Source of the DNA: Nitrospiria bacterium
GTDB lineage: Bacteria > Nitrospirota > Nitrospiria > JACQBZ01
Reading direction: 5' to 3'
Assembly (NCBI GenBank): GCA_035498035.1
Contig: DATKAN010000015.1
Span: 25,771-89,770, forward strand
DNA: 64,000 nucleotides
Shown piece by piece: positions 8,889-16,974 of this stretch. The translations under genes were made by a program, and so were the position numbers. The notes beneath the pieces were generated by a model. The model was given only the letters and a program-made list of their open reading frames with translations. It did no database searches and was not told the DNA's origin. The first letter of the stretch is position 1. The number at the start of each line of letters is the position of its first letter.

Positions 8889-11800
8889 ATGAGCGGGACG
8901 GAACGGAAGACGGGATTACGCAAAAAGCTGATCGGGGCCACCGTCCTGGTCGGAATCCTGCCCGTGATCCTGGGCTTGACCTTAACCTATCTCAAAGGAA
9001 CGGTGGAACTTCGCAAATCCCTGGGTGAAAACTTTGCGGGGCTGGCGCGCGAGGCCGCCAATAAAACCGACCTGTTGATCGATCGAAAAATCAATGAATT
9101 GACGAACGCCGCCGCCGGGGCGGACATCGTCAACGCGGTTTCGCGGGCCAATCAGGCCTATCGGGGATTGACGGAACCCGCCGTTCAGCAACGGTTAAAC
9201 CGGTCGAGGCAGGACTGGGAAGAAATCCCCCGCGCCCGGGAAATTTCAGAGCGCATCCTGTCCAACCCGGCATCGGCCTATCTGGCCAAGGCCTTGACGC
9301 TTCAGGAGGGACAGGCCTCTCGTGTCGCATTATACGTCACCGACCGACGTGGGGCTCTTGTGGCCAGCATCAACGATCGGGCCCCCTTTCTGTCGTCGGA
9401 AACAACGGAATGGAACAAGATCCTCTCGGATGGAAACGGTCAGCCCTACATCGGAAATCTTAATCCTGACCCCAAAACCGACCGGTTTTTGATCACCATG
9501 GGCGTCCCTGTCCTTGATCCTCCCACCGACGGCGTTGTCGGCGCCTTGATCTTGGTCAGCGATATCAAGGAGCTTTTCAAGACACGAATCGAAGAGGTTC
9601 GTTTCGGCAAAACGGGCCATGCCATGCTGATCGACGGCAACGGCCGCGTCCTGATCTGCCCGATACTGCCGACCGGCATGCATGTCACCGATCCCCAACT
9701 TTTGAAGGTCATCACGGAGACAGAGCAACCCCACTGGACCTTGGTCCGTAACGACGCGCACGGCGGAACCAATTCGATCGTCGGGACCGCCCCGTTGGAC
9801 CGTTCAAATCAGATTTTGACCCGCTCCGGTTCGGCGCCCTGGTTCAGTTTTACCCGTCAGGATCCCAACGAATTGTACGCGCCCATCCATTCCCTTTTGA
9901 TCCATGTCGCGGTTTGGAGCGTGCTTCTCATCGGTCTGATGGTTCTGCTGGCCCTGGCGGTGTCCAAGCGGCTGTTCCAGCCGGTGCACATCCTGCATGT
10001 CGGCGCCGAACTGATCGGCAAAGGCAATCTCCGGCACCGCTTGAAAATCGAGACGAACGACGAAATCGAGCAACTCGCGGAAGAATTCAACCGGATGGCC
10101 GTCCATCTTGAGGAGTCCCATACCACCCTTGAACAGCGCGTGGCGGACCGGACGAAGGAGTTGTCGGCGCTCAATACCATCGCCCTGACCGTCAACCGGT
10201 CTCTCGACCTTCAGGAAATCTTGGACTCGACATTGGAAAAAATTCTCGACGTGATGTATGTCGAAACCGGGATCATCCACACCTGGGACGCCGCGCAAGG
10301 CCGGACGATCCTGATCGCCCATCGGGGACTCACCCATGAACAGGTCCGATCCGCCGCCAAGGTGGAGCCCGGAGATCCGATTTCTCGGAAAGCGGCCCGG
10401 CTCGGGAATGCGGTTGTGATCGAAGAAGCCGACCTTCAGGATTATACGGACAGTCCGCTCGTTCAAGGGGGCTGCCGTTCGATCCTCTGCATTCCGGTGA
10501 ACAGCAAAAATCAGACGGTCGCCACCCTCACGATTGCCAGCACGACCCCGCGGCGGTTTATCCCCTCCGATCTCCAACTGCTGTCCTCCATCGGCAACCA
10601 GATGGGCACCGCCATCGACAATGCCACGCTATACGCGCGCGAGCGCACGACGGTCGAGCGGCTCCGGGAAATCGACCGGTTGAAGTCCGAGTTCCTGTCC
10701 AACGTCAGTCATGAGCTCCGATTGCCGCTGACTTCGATCCTCGGTTTTTCGGAACTCCTGCTGGATCGTATCCCGGGAGATCTGACCCCGGACCAGGACG
10801 ATTACGTCCGGAACATCCAGGAGAGCGGGCAGCATCTTCTGGAAATCATCAATAATCTGCTCAATCTGTCCAAATTACGATCCGGAAAGATGGAGATCCA
10901 TTTTCATCCGTTCGATCTGGCTTCCTTGATCGACGGGATCAAACGGACCACCGCCCCCCTGGTGGCCAAGAAAGGGGTGAGCCTGGAAACCCGGGTGGAT
11001 CCGGAGGCGGCCTCGCTTTATACGGATGAGGGAAAAATCAAACAGATTCTGCTCAACTTGTTAAGCAACGCGATCAAATTCACCCCGACCGGTGGCGAGA
11101 TCCGCGTTCGGTCAAGGCTTACGACGCTGCACGACCGGCCGGCCGTGGCGATCGCGGTTTCGGACACCGGGATCGGCATCCGGCCGGAAGACAAGGTGAA
11201 AATTTTTGAAGCCTTCCAACAGCTGGACGGCTCTTACTCCCGAGACTATCCCGGAACAGGGTTAGGTTTGTCCATCTCCAAGCAGTTTCTGGAGCTGATC
11301 GGCGGACGCATCGATGTGGAAAGCGAGTACGGGCGCGGCAGCACCTTCACCATCACGCTCCCGATGCAAGGGGCGTCCATGGCGTCGCCGGCCATTCCCC
11401 GGGAAATCCCTCCCGCTCCGGCGACCGAGGATTCCAAGCCTTCGGCTTTGCCGATACCCGATCGATTGCCGGCTTGGAGGCCGGCCGAGATCAACCCGGC
11501 CGGCTCTTCCACGCTGCCACGCATTCTGGTGGTCGAAGACGACCCCACCGTTGAGCGGCTCCTGACATTGTGCTTCAATCAGGAAGGGTACCATGTCGAC
11601 CATGCCACTGACGGAGAGGAGGCCGTGGAGAAGGCGGTGCTGCTCAAGCCGTTTGCGATTACCCTGGACATCATGCTGCCGCGCGAGGACGGCTGGAGCG
11701 TCCTCCAAAAATTGAAACAGCTTCCTGAGACAAAAGACATCCCCGTCATCATCGTTTCGATCATCGAAAACCGGGAGCTGGGTTTCAGCCTGGGAGCCGC

Positions 11801-12818
11801 CGATTATTTTACCAAACCCATCGACCGCAAGGCGATTCTGGAAAGCCTGAAGAAGTTTGACCTGTCCAGCACAATCAAACGCAAACCGGTGAATATCCTG
11901 GTGATCGATGACGATCCCAAGATCCTTGAAATGATGTCCGCCATCCTTGAATCCGAGGGCTACGGAGTGCTCCGGGCCCGGCAGGCCATGGAAGGGATTG
12001 ATTTGGCGATCGAGATCCAGCCGGACTTGATCCTCCTGGACCTCCTGTTGCCGGATATCAGCGGGTTTGAAGCGCTGGAACGACTCAAACTCCACCCGAC
12101 GGCTAAAAATATTCCGGTGATCATCTTCACGGCCCGCTCCCTGACCGAGGAAGATCGGGCCCGGCTGAATGCCAAGATCCGAGGGGTGATCCAGAAGGGT
12201 AAATCGTTACGAGAGGCGTTGTTGACCGAGATACGGAAGTTCGAGAAGTTGTATCCCGACAAGGCCCGCATGGTGGACGGCCTGACCGGTCTTTACAACG
12301 AACGCTACCTGCAGAACCGTCTCGCCGATGAGTCAAGCCGGGCGCTTCGAATCCAGCTGACTTTTTCATTGCTTTTGGTTAACCTGGATCGATTCCAGTC
12401 CTTCAATGAGGACCACGGAGTTGAGGCGGGCAACCGGGTGATTCAGGAGACTGCCAATCTGTTGCGGAAAAACATGCGGGCGGGAAACCCCCTTTGCCGA
12501 TGCGGCGGAAGCACCTTCGCCATTATCCTGACCGAAACCACAAAGCCTTCGGCCGTGCTGGTGGGAGAGAAGATACGCGGAATCATCGAACAGCATCTGT
12601 TTGCGTCGAGCAAAGCGCCCGACGCCGGCCCGACCCCGGCCCGACATTTCACCATCAGCATCGGTCTGGCCACCTTCTTTGAAGACGGAGAGACGCCGGA
12701 GCAACTGATGGTCCGTGCCAATCAAGCCCTGGACGAGGCCCGATCGCGGGGCGGGAATTGCGTCGTGAAATATACCCACCCGTCGGCGACGGCCGAACCC
12801 TCCGGAGGGATTCGATGA
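8889..12818 (+). CDS. Hybrid sensor histidine kinase with two receiver domains and a degenerate GGDEF domain
   Basis: A 1309-residue membrane signalling protein. In order: a transmembrane segment (about 12-31), a periplasmic Cache-like sensor, a second transmembrane segment (about 338-362), HAMP, a GAF domain (about 435-590), HisKA with the phospho-acceptor H608 in SHELRLPLTS, HATPase_c (NAIKF, DTGIGI, GTGLGLSI), two receiver domains with D927 and D1051, and a GGDEF-like domain. The last has CGGSTF at 1205-1210 in place of RYGGDEF, and RAGN where the inhibitory RxxD would be, so diguanylate cyclase activity is unlikely. The signal sensed is unknown. A response-regulator gene overlaps its stop codon. 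Confidence 0.93.
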   Translation: MSGTERKTGLRKKLIGATVLVGILPVILGLTLTYLKGTVELRKSLGENFAGLAREAANKTDLLIDRKINELTNAAAGADIVNAVSRANQAYRGLTEPAVQQRLNRSRQDWEEIPRAREISERILSNPASAYLAKALTLQEGQASRVALYVTDRRGALVASINDRAPFLSSETTEWNKILSDGNGQPYIGNLNPDPKTDRFLITMGVPVLDPPTDGVVGALILVSDIKELFKTRIEEVRFGKTGHAMLIDGNGRVLICPILPTGMHVTDPQLLKVITETEQPHWTLVRNDAHGGTNSIVGTAPLDRSNQILTRSGSAPWFSFTRQDPNELYAPIHSLLIHVAVWSVLLIGLMVLLALAVSKRLFQPVHILHVGAELIGKGNLRHRLKIETNDEIEQLAEEFNRMAVHLEESHTTLEQRVADRTKELSALNTIALTVNRSLDLQEILDSTLEKILDVMYVETGIIHTWDAAQGRTILIAHRGLTHEQVRSAAKVEPGDPISRKAARLGNAVVIEEADLQDYTDSPLVQGGCRSILCIPVNSKNQTVATLTIASTTPRRFIPSDLQLLSSIGNQMGTAIDNATLYARERTTVERLREIDRLKSEFLSNVSHELRLPLTSILGFSELLLDRIPGDLTPDQDDYVRNIQESGQHLLEIINNLLNLSKLRSGKMEIHFHPFDLASLIDGIKRTTAPLVAKKGVSLETRVDPEAASLYTDEGKIKQILLNLLSNAIKFTPTGGEIRVRSRLTTLHDRPAVAIAVSDTGIGIRPEDKVKIFEAFQQLDGSYSRDYPGTGLGLSISKQFLELIGGRIDVESEYGRGSTFTITLPMQGASMASPAIPREIPPAPATEDSKPSALPIPDRLPAWRPAEINPAGSSTLPRILVVEDDPTVERLLTLCFNQEGYHVDHATDGEEAVEKAVLLKPFAITLDIMLPREDGWSVLQKLKQLPETKDIPVIIVSIIENRELGFSLGAADYFTKPIDRKAILESLKKFDLSSTIKRKPVNILVIDDDPKILEMMSAILESEGYGVLRARQAMEGIDLAIEIQPDLILLDLLLPDISGFEALERLKLHPTAKNIPVIIFTARSLTEEDRARLNAKIRGVIQKGKSLREALLTEIRKFEKLYPDKARMVDGLTGLYNERYLQNRLADESSRALRIQLTFSLLLVNLDRFQSFNEDHGVEAGNRVIQETANLLRKNMRAGNPLCRCGGSTFAIILTETTKPSAVLVGEKIRGIIEQHLFASSKAPDAGPTPARHFTISIGLATFFEDGETPEQLMVRANQALDEARSRGGNCVVKYTHPSATAEPSGGIR

Positions 12819-13258
12819 CGACCCCCGAAGGCGCCGAGGTCGCCGGGAAGAAAGTCCTGGTGGTGGATGATGAAAAATTTGTACGCGAATTGATCAAGAT
12901 CAAACTCGGTCGGTGCGGCCTCGCGGTTCTTGAGGCCAGCAACGGCCTCGAAGCCATCGAGATGGCCCGGACCCAAAGACCGGATATGATCCTGTTGGAC
13001 GTGATGATGCCCAAAATGAACGGGTTCGAGGCCTGCGAAAAGCTGAAGGCAAACCCGATGACCGCCCGGATCCCGATTGTCATGTTGACGGCCCGAGGGG
13101 AACAGGCGAATCATGAAAAGGGGATCTCCCTTGGCGCGATGGACTATATGAGCAAACCCTTTAGTCCGCAGAAGTTGGCGGAACTGGTCATGGAGATTCT
13201 CGCGCGTTCTTCGTCGATATCCAGCGAGCCCGGCAAGCAAGAGAGGAAGGCTCCATAA
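12815..13258 (+). CDS. Single-domain response regulator
   Basis: A 147-residue receiver-only regulator, the probable partner of the adjacent hybrid kinase. The conserved receiver residues are present: the acidic pair in LVVDDEK, phospho-acceptor D62 in LLDVMMPK, threonine in MLTARG, and lysine in MSKPF. There is no output domain; the tail is short and charged. The ATG overlaps the kinase stop (ATGA), and GGAGGGA lies at ideal spacing, which decides this start over an in-frame upstream codon at 12758. Such CheY/DivK-like proteins act by protein contacts rather than DNA binding. Confidence 0.92.
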   Translation: MTTPEGAEVAGKKVLVVDDEKFVRELIKIKLGRCGLAVLEASNGLEAIEMARTQRPDMILLDVMMPKMNGFEACEKLKANPMTARIPIVMLTARGEQANHEKGISLGAMDYMSKPFSPQKLAELVMEILARSSSISSEPGKQERKAP

Positions 13259-13293
13259 GCAGGGAGGAGACAGCGGGGACCCGTCTCCGCCTG

Positions 13294-13384
13294 TCCGAGC
13301 GCGGGGTGTAGGGGGCATCGAAGGACCCGCCTTATGGATCGCCGGACGGGCACCCAATGAGGGGGCCGGCGACGTGAGCCCCCA
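13294..13384 (+). repeat. Dispersed intergenic repeat, copy B
   Basis: The gap between the response regulator and yajQ holds TCCGAGCGCGGGGTGTAGGG, then GGGCATCGAAGGACC, and ends GACGTGAGCCCCCAC. It aligns along its whole length with copy C at 13974-14064, with the outer blocks best conserved. The GC-rich ends can pair, so a structured RNA or REP-like element is possible. Confidence 0.65.
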
Positions 13385-13405
13385 CAATTGATAAAGGAGA
13401 CTGTC

Positions 13406-13897
13406 ATGGCCAATCTCAGTTCATTCGATATCGTTTCCAAAACCGATCTGCAGGAGGTCAAGAACGCGGTGGACCAGGCCTCCAAAGAACTGGCCCAGCG
13501 GTTCGACTTCAAAGGAAGCCAGAGCCGCATTACGCTGGAGGGCAACGATCTGATTGTGGTGTCGGATGACGAATTCAAATTAAAGAGCGTTCTGGATATT
13601 CTTCAGTCCAAACTGGTGAAGCGCGGTGTTTCCCTTAAGGCGTTAAGTTACGGCGCCGTGGAGGAAGCCTTGGGCGGGACGGTCCGACAGAAAGCCTCGT
13701 TGCAGCAGGGGGTATCTTCGGAGCAGGCCAAAGAAATCACTAAGGCGATCCGGGATGCGAAGTTCAAGGCCCAGACCCAGATTCAGGGAGATCAAGTCCG
13801 GGTGCTGAGTAAGGACAAAGACGAGCTCCAGGCCGTAATCGCTTTTCTTAAAGGGCAGGATTTCGGTTTGCCGTTGCAGTTCACAAATTACCGGTAA
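13406..13897 (+). CDS. YajQ family nucleotide-binding protein
   Basis: A 163-residue protein with two repeated ferredoxin-like halves, the YajQ/DUF520 family. It starts SSFDIVSKTDLQEVKNAVDQ, contains QRFDFKGS and ends FGLPLQFTNYR, all family signatures. Members bind nucleotides, and in Xanthomonas a homologue is a cyclic-di-GMP effector; that is family knowledge and not shown here. AAAGGAGA precedes the ATG by 6 nt, which rules out the in-frame TTG at 13388. It is flanked on both sides by copies of the same intergenic repeat. Confidence 0.92.
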   Translation: MANLSSFDIVSKTDLQEVKNAVDQASKELAQRFDFKGSQSRITLEGNDLIVVSDDEFKLKSVLDILQSKLVKRGVSLKALSYGAVEEALGGTVRQKASLQQGVSSEQAKEITKAIRDAKFKAQTQIQGDQVRVLSKDKDELQAVIAFLKGQDFGLPLQFTNYR

Positions 13898-13920
13898 ATC
13901 CACGCGGGATTTTCTTTGCC

Positions 13921-14064
13921 CCGCGAGCACCGCGTGCGAGAGGGGGCGCTAAGGGAGGATCGGGTTTGGTCCATCCGAGCCCGGGGCGTGGGGGCATCGG
14001 AGGACCGGCTTCATGTATTGCCACACGGGCCCCCGCTGATAATGGGTGCGACGTGAGCCCCTAC
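13921..14064 (+). repeat. Dispersed intergenic repeat, copy C, with upstream GCGAGC segment
   Basis: Positions 13974-14064 match copy B, and the stretch GGAGGATCGGG just upstream matches the extension of copy A, so copies A and C share about 110 bp. The first 30 bases (GCGAGCACCGCGTGCGAGAG) resemble the short motif at 15581 and 21091. The repeat runs right up to the stop codon of the convergent nuclease gene. Confidence 0.6.
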
Positions 14065-15503
14065 GGTGTTCGCTCCATTTTTTCGAACCCGTCCTTGACG
14101 ACCATCATCGCTTTACAATCGTCCTCATTGTAACGCAGAACCTTTTCCAGGGCATGACCGGTCCCGCCCTCGGTCGCCTGCTTGTACCAGATCATCGCGC
14201 TCTTCATGGCGTCCACTTCTGTGGCGTCTTGGGACCAATGAAACCCAAAGTACGGCGCAACGACCTTGATGCTGTATCCGGGCGTCGGCAGGATATAGGA
14301 CACCTGAGCCGCCTTGCAAAGATCTTCCAGACAGGGTAGAACCAGCGCGTTGTAGTCATCCAGGAGACCGTGTCGTTCGCTGGCCTTTCTGAGCTGAGTT
14401 TTTTCATAATGGTCCCAGTGGTAGAGACGATAGCGCCGGGATTCTTTCCGAAGGGATTCATAAAATTCCATGAGAATCGTGGCTTCGTCGCCCGGTTTCT
14501 TGGCCAGATAGGCCACGTACGGCTCCTCCCGGTCGCCGGACCGTGCGATAAGCCCGATCAAATAGATGCAGTTCCACACCGGATCATCTTGAAACAGTTC
14601 CCCCGTTCCCTCAAGATCTAAAAACAGTTCACGTTCCGGAGGATCTTTCACCGTCGGGTAGGGCCCGACTCGAATCGCCCGTCTTGTAAGTTGGGCTTTG
14701 GCCGAGTTCAGGATTTGCGGAATCTTCTTCGGACCCAGTCCCTTGATCGTTTTCAATGTGTTGGGATCCAGTTGGGCGAGATCCCCGAGCGTATGGATGC
14801 CCATTCGGTGAAACTTCTCGGCATGAACGGCCCCGACGTTCCAGGCCAACGTGACGTCGTGAAGATCGCGCGCCGTCTTGTTCTGAAGTCGTCTCCAGCG
14901 GGATATGCGATTGTAAACTGGGTAGGGCGCTTTTTCACTGGCAAGGATCTCCCGGGCGCGCCGAATGGCCTCCTCCACCCGGGGCTCATCATACGGAATC
15001 ACGAACTCCTCGTTCAATCGGGATATCACCCGGCTTTCATTCTCAATCCCGTAGCCCTTCTTCAGGAGATAGGCGTATACCAGCGCCTGGATTTCATGTG
15101 TCTCATCCGGTGTCCCGGCCAGTTTATATTCCTCAACGACGGACCGCCCTTTTTCGACCTGGATGACATCCGGACGGGCGCGGAGGCCCAACACAACGGA
15201 CTCGATGGCCCCACCGTAGATGACGACATGACCGTATTTCAGCAATTGCCCCGTCTGAATCACGGCCGAGCCGAAGGCACGGTCCGTCAGATCGGTGAAT
15301 TGTTCATGCCGTTTCCTCAATAGATCTTTCTCAATCCGCAGTCCCTGCTCTTTTAGAAAGAGGGCATACTCATCTTCAGGGTCTTTGAGCCTTGGATCCC
15401 CGTGATAGTCCTGCCACAAACCGAAGGGGTCTGAAAGGGCGAGTCCGACATCGGACGCGGGGAGCACCCAAGAATCGCCCTTGCTTGAATCCTGTTTTTT
15501 CAT
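14061..15503 (-). CDS. TM0106 family RecB-like putative nuclease
   Basis: A 480-residue protein with three parts: an N-terminal RecB-like nuclease (RPDVIQVEKG, VVEEYKLAG, IQALVYAYLLKK), a central helix-hairpin-helix (LKTIKGLGPKKIPQIL), and a C-terminal RNase H-like exonuclease domain (ELFLDLEGTGE, YHWDHYEKTQL, RYNEDDCKAMM). It is likely a DNA-processing enzyme, although members of this family have no settled role. Start: a near-perfect promoter ends 8 nt upstream of ATG 15503, so the longer frame beginning at TTG 15530 is excluded. Its 3' end touches repeat copy C. Confidence 0.85.
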   Translation of the reverse strand: MKKQDSSKGDSWVLPASDVGLALSDPFGLWQDYHGDPRLKDPEDEYALFLKEQGLRIEKDLLRKRHEQFTDLTDRAFGSAVIQTGQLLKYGHVVIYGGAIESVVLGLRARPDVIQVEKGRSVVEEYKLAGTPDETHEIQALVYAYLLKKGYGIENESRVISRLNEEFVIPYDEPRVEEAIRRAREILASEKAPYPVYNRISRWRRLQNKTARDLHDVTLAWNVGAVHAEKFHRMGIHTLGDLAQLDPNTLKTIKGLGPKKIPQILNSAKAQLTRRAIRVGPYPTVKDPPERELFLDLEGTGELFQDDPVWNCIYLIGLIARSGDREEPYVAYLAKKPGDEATILMEFYESLRKESRRYRLYHWDHYEKTQLRKASERHGLLDDYNALVLPCLEDLCKAAQVSYILPTPGYSIKVVAPYFGFHWSQDATEVDAMKSAMIWYKQATEGGTGHALEKVLRYNEDDCKAMMVVKDGFEKMERTP

Positions 15504-15511
15504 TTTATCGA

Positions 15512-15540
15512 ATTCTACAGGTTTGGACAAAGAGGGTCAA
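15512..15540 (-). promoter_or_regulatory. Strong promoter, probable leaderless mRNA
   Basis: On the minus strand TTGACC (15540-15535) and TAGAAT (15517-15512) are 17 nt apart. Only 8 nt separate the -10 element from ATG 15503, so the transcript should start within 1-2 nt of the start codon. Confidence 0.6.
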
Positions 15541-15580
15541 CAGGCCTATCGGATTCAGGGCGATTAGAATATCGAATGTC

Positions 15581-15610
15581 CAGCGAGCAAAGCGAGCGAG
15601 AGGGGAAGGA
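15581..15610 (+). repeat. Short GCGAGC-type intergenic motif
   Basis: Reads CAGCGAGCAAAGCGAGCGAG followed by AGGGGAAGGA. It matches the minus-strand sequence at 21120-21091 (CAGCGAGCAAGGCGAGCGCA) at 17 or more of 20 positions. The rest of the gap from 15541 to 15683 shows no gene. Confidence 0.45.
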
Positions 15611-15683
15611 CTTCGGCAAACACCGTCGAGCCGCTCCGTCCGGCCTGGCCCTTGGAGGGAGGGGGGCGCCGAGAGCCCCTATT

Positions 15684-15827
15684 TTAATTAGAATGATGGC
15701 TGATCAGGGAAACGGCCCAGAAAAGAAAGACGAAAATCAGGAAGACCAAAGACATGAAAATAAACCGTCCGACCTCGATTAGGCGGGGAAGAACGGCTGC
15801 TTTTACTCGTGTTCGAAAACGCTTCAT
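15684..15827 (-). CDS. Small single-span membrane protein downstream of lpxC
   Basis: A 47-residue protein beginning MKRFRTRVKAAVLPRLIEVG, followed by one long hydrophobic helix (FIFMSLVFLIFVFLFWAVSLI) and a short polar end SHHSN. The basic start and single span predict an inner-membrane protein with its N-terminus in the cytoplasm. The ATG lies 6 nt after the lpxC stop, so it is probably translated from the lpxC message. There is no recognised family, and it is short enough to be missed by standard gene calling. Confidence 0.55.
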   Translation of the reverse strand: MKRFRTRVKAAVLPRLIEVGRFIFMSLVFLIFVFLFWAVSLISHHSN

Positions 15828-15833
15828 CTTATA

Positions 15834-16739
15834 TTATACCTGGGCGGGAATTTTGGAATCGATCGGCGAAGCCAAAGCCGATGGACGGTCCTTGACCATC
15901 GTCCAGCAATCGGTTGAGGACATGATCTCGGTGACCAGCTTCGTGTTCAACTGATGACCCGAGCAGAACGCTTCCACCTCACCTAAAATGGGCATGCCCA
16001 GCAACGAGAGATCCCCGAGAATGTCGAGGATCTTGTGGCGGACGAACTCGTCGGCGTAGCGAAGTCCTTCTTTATTCAAGACACCGTCGGGGCCTACCAC
16101 GACGGCATTCTCGAGCGATCCGCCCCGGGCCAAGCCATGGTTGCGAAGCGCCTCCACTTCCTCCAGGAAACCGAAGGTTCGGGCGGGGGCAATCCATTCC
16201 ACAAAATCCTCCGAAATGGGTTCGAAGCAGCAGCTCTGATGGGCTAAGAGGGGATGATCAAACCGGATCGTGCAGTTTATGCGAAACTTCCACGAAGGCC
16301 GGATCCGGATCCACTTGCCTCCGTCGCGTACCTCAACCGGCCGGGTGATTTTCACATACGGTTGGGGAACACCCTGTTCAAGAATTCCGGCATTAAGGAT
16401 TAGATCGACAAACGGTTTGGCGCTCCCGTCCATGATCGGCAACTCGGCCGAGTCCAATTCGATAATCAAGTTGGTAATCTGAAGACCCGAGAGCGCGGCC
16501 AGCAGATGTTCGACGGTCTGGACTTTTGTTCCGTTCTCGCCAATCGTGGTGCAGAGCAAGGTCCCAACGACCTTCGTCCCATCCACCCTCACCGGAACCG
16601 GTCCGTGCGCCGTCTTCCTTAAGAAGGTGATACCGGAATTGATCGGGGCCGGGACCAGCCTCATGGTGACGGGCCCGCCGGAATGGAGACCAACTCCTGA
16701 GCACTGAACGATTTTTTGGATTGTTTTCTGAAGATACAT
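15834..16739 (-). CDS. lpxC: UDP-3-O-acyl-N-acetylglucosamine deacetylase
   Basis: The zinc-dependent committed step of lipid A synthesis, deacetylating UDP-3-O-acyl-GlcNAc in the cytoplasm. The 301-residue protein starts MYLQKTIQK and contains CSGVGLHSG, the zinc histidine in VEHLLAAL, the ATNF-like core NLIIELDSAELPIMDGSA, HKILDILGDL with zinc and catalytic residues, and SGHQLNTKLV near the end. GGAG lies 7 nt before ATG 16739; the frame is open further upstream to 16925, but that stretch is AT-rich, hydrophobic and unlike LpxC. A small membrane-protein gene follows directly. Confidence 0.95.
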   Translation of the reverse strand: MYLQKTIQKIVQCSGVGLHSGGPVTMRLVPAPINSGITFLRKTAHGPVPVRVDGTKVVGTLLCTTIGENGTKVQTVEHLLAALSGLQITNLIIELDSAELPIMDGSAKPFVDLILNAGILEQGVPQPYVKITRPVEVRDGGKWIRIRPSWKFRINCTIRFDHPLLAHQSCCFEPISEDFVEWIAPARTFGFLEEVEALRNHGLARGGSLENAVVVGPDGVLNKEGLRYADEFVRHKILDILGDLSLLGMPILGEVEAFCSGHQLNTKLVTEIMSSTDCWTMVKDRPSALASPIDSKIPAQV

Positions 16740-16974
16740 GATAACTCCGAACGCCACTGTATCTGTGCAAGAGGTGTACCATGAAACAGAAATCGTAAAT
16801 ATATTTTTTATTATTGTATAACTGATTGTAATACAAAAACAAAAATAAACGCATCGAAAATGATGTTTTCCAGGCAAACAAACAATTATTATTCCTTGTT
16901 GTATAAAGACAACAAAGCCGGGCATGCGTGTTGTGTTTTAGTCACATAAAAGGGGATCCGGGGCGTGGGTAAGC
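16740..16974. promoter_or_regulatory. AT-rich control region upstream of lpxC with two perfect dyads
   Basis: This 235-nt stretch between sdhA and lpxC is far more AT-rich than anything nearby. It holds TTGTAT-11 nt-ATACAA at 16814-16836 and TTGTTGT-6 nt-ACAACAA at 16896-16915, both perfect inverted repeats with related half-sites. They lie about 75 and 160 nt upstream of the lpxC start and look like operators for one regulator. No coding potential is evident beyond the upstream extension of the lpxC frame. Confidence 0.45.

Noticed and set aside
15824..15840. TATAAT near the start of the small membrane protein as a promoter
   Set aside because: It overlaps the lpxC stop codon and has no -35 partner; translation from the lpxC message is more likely.
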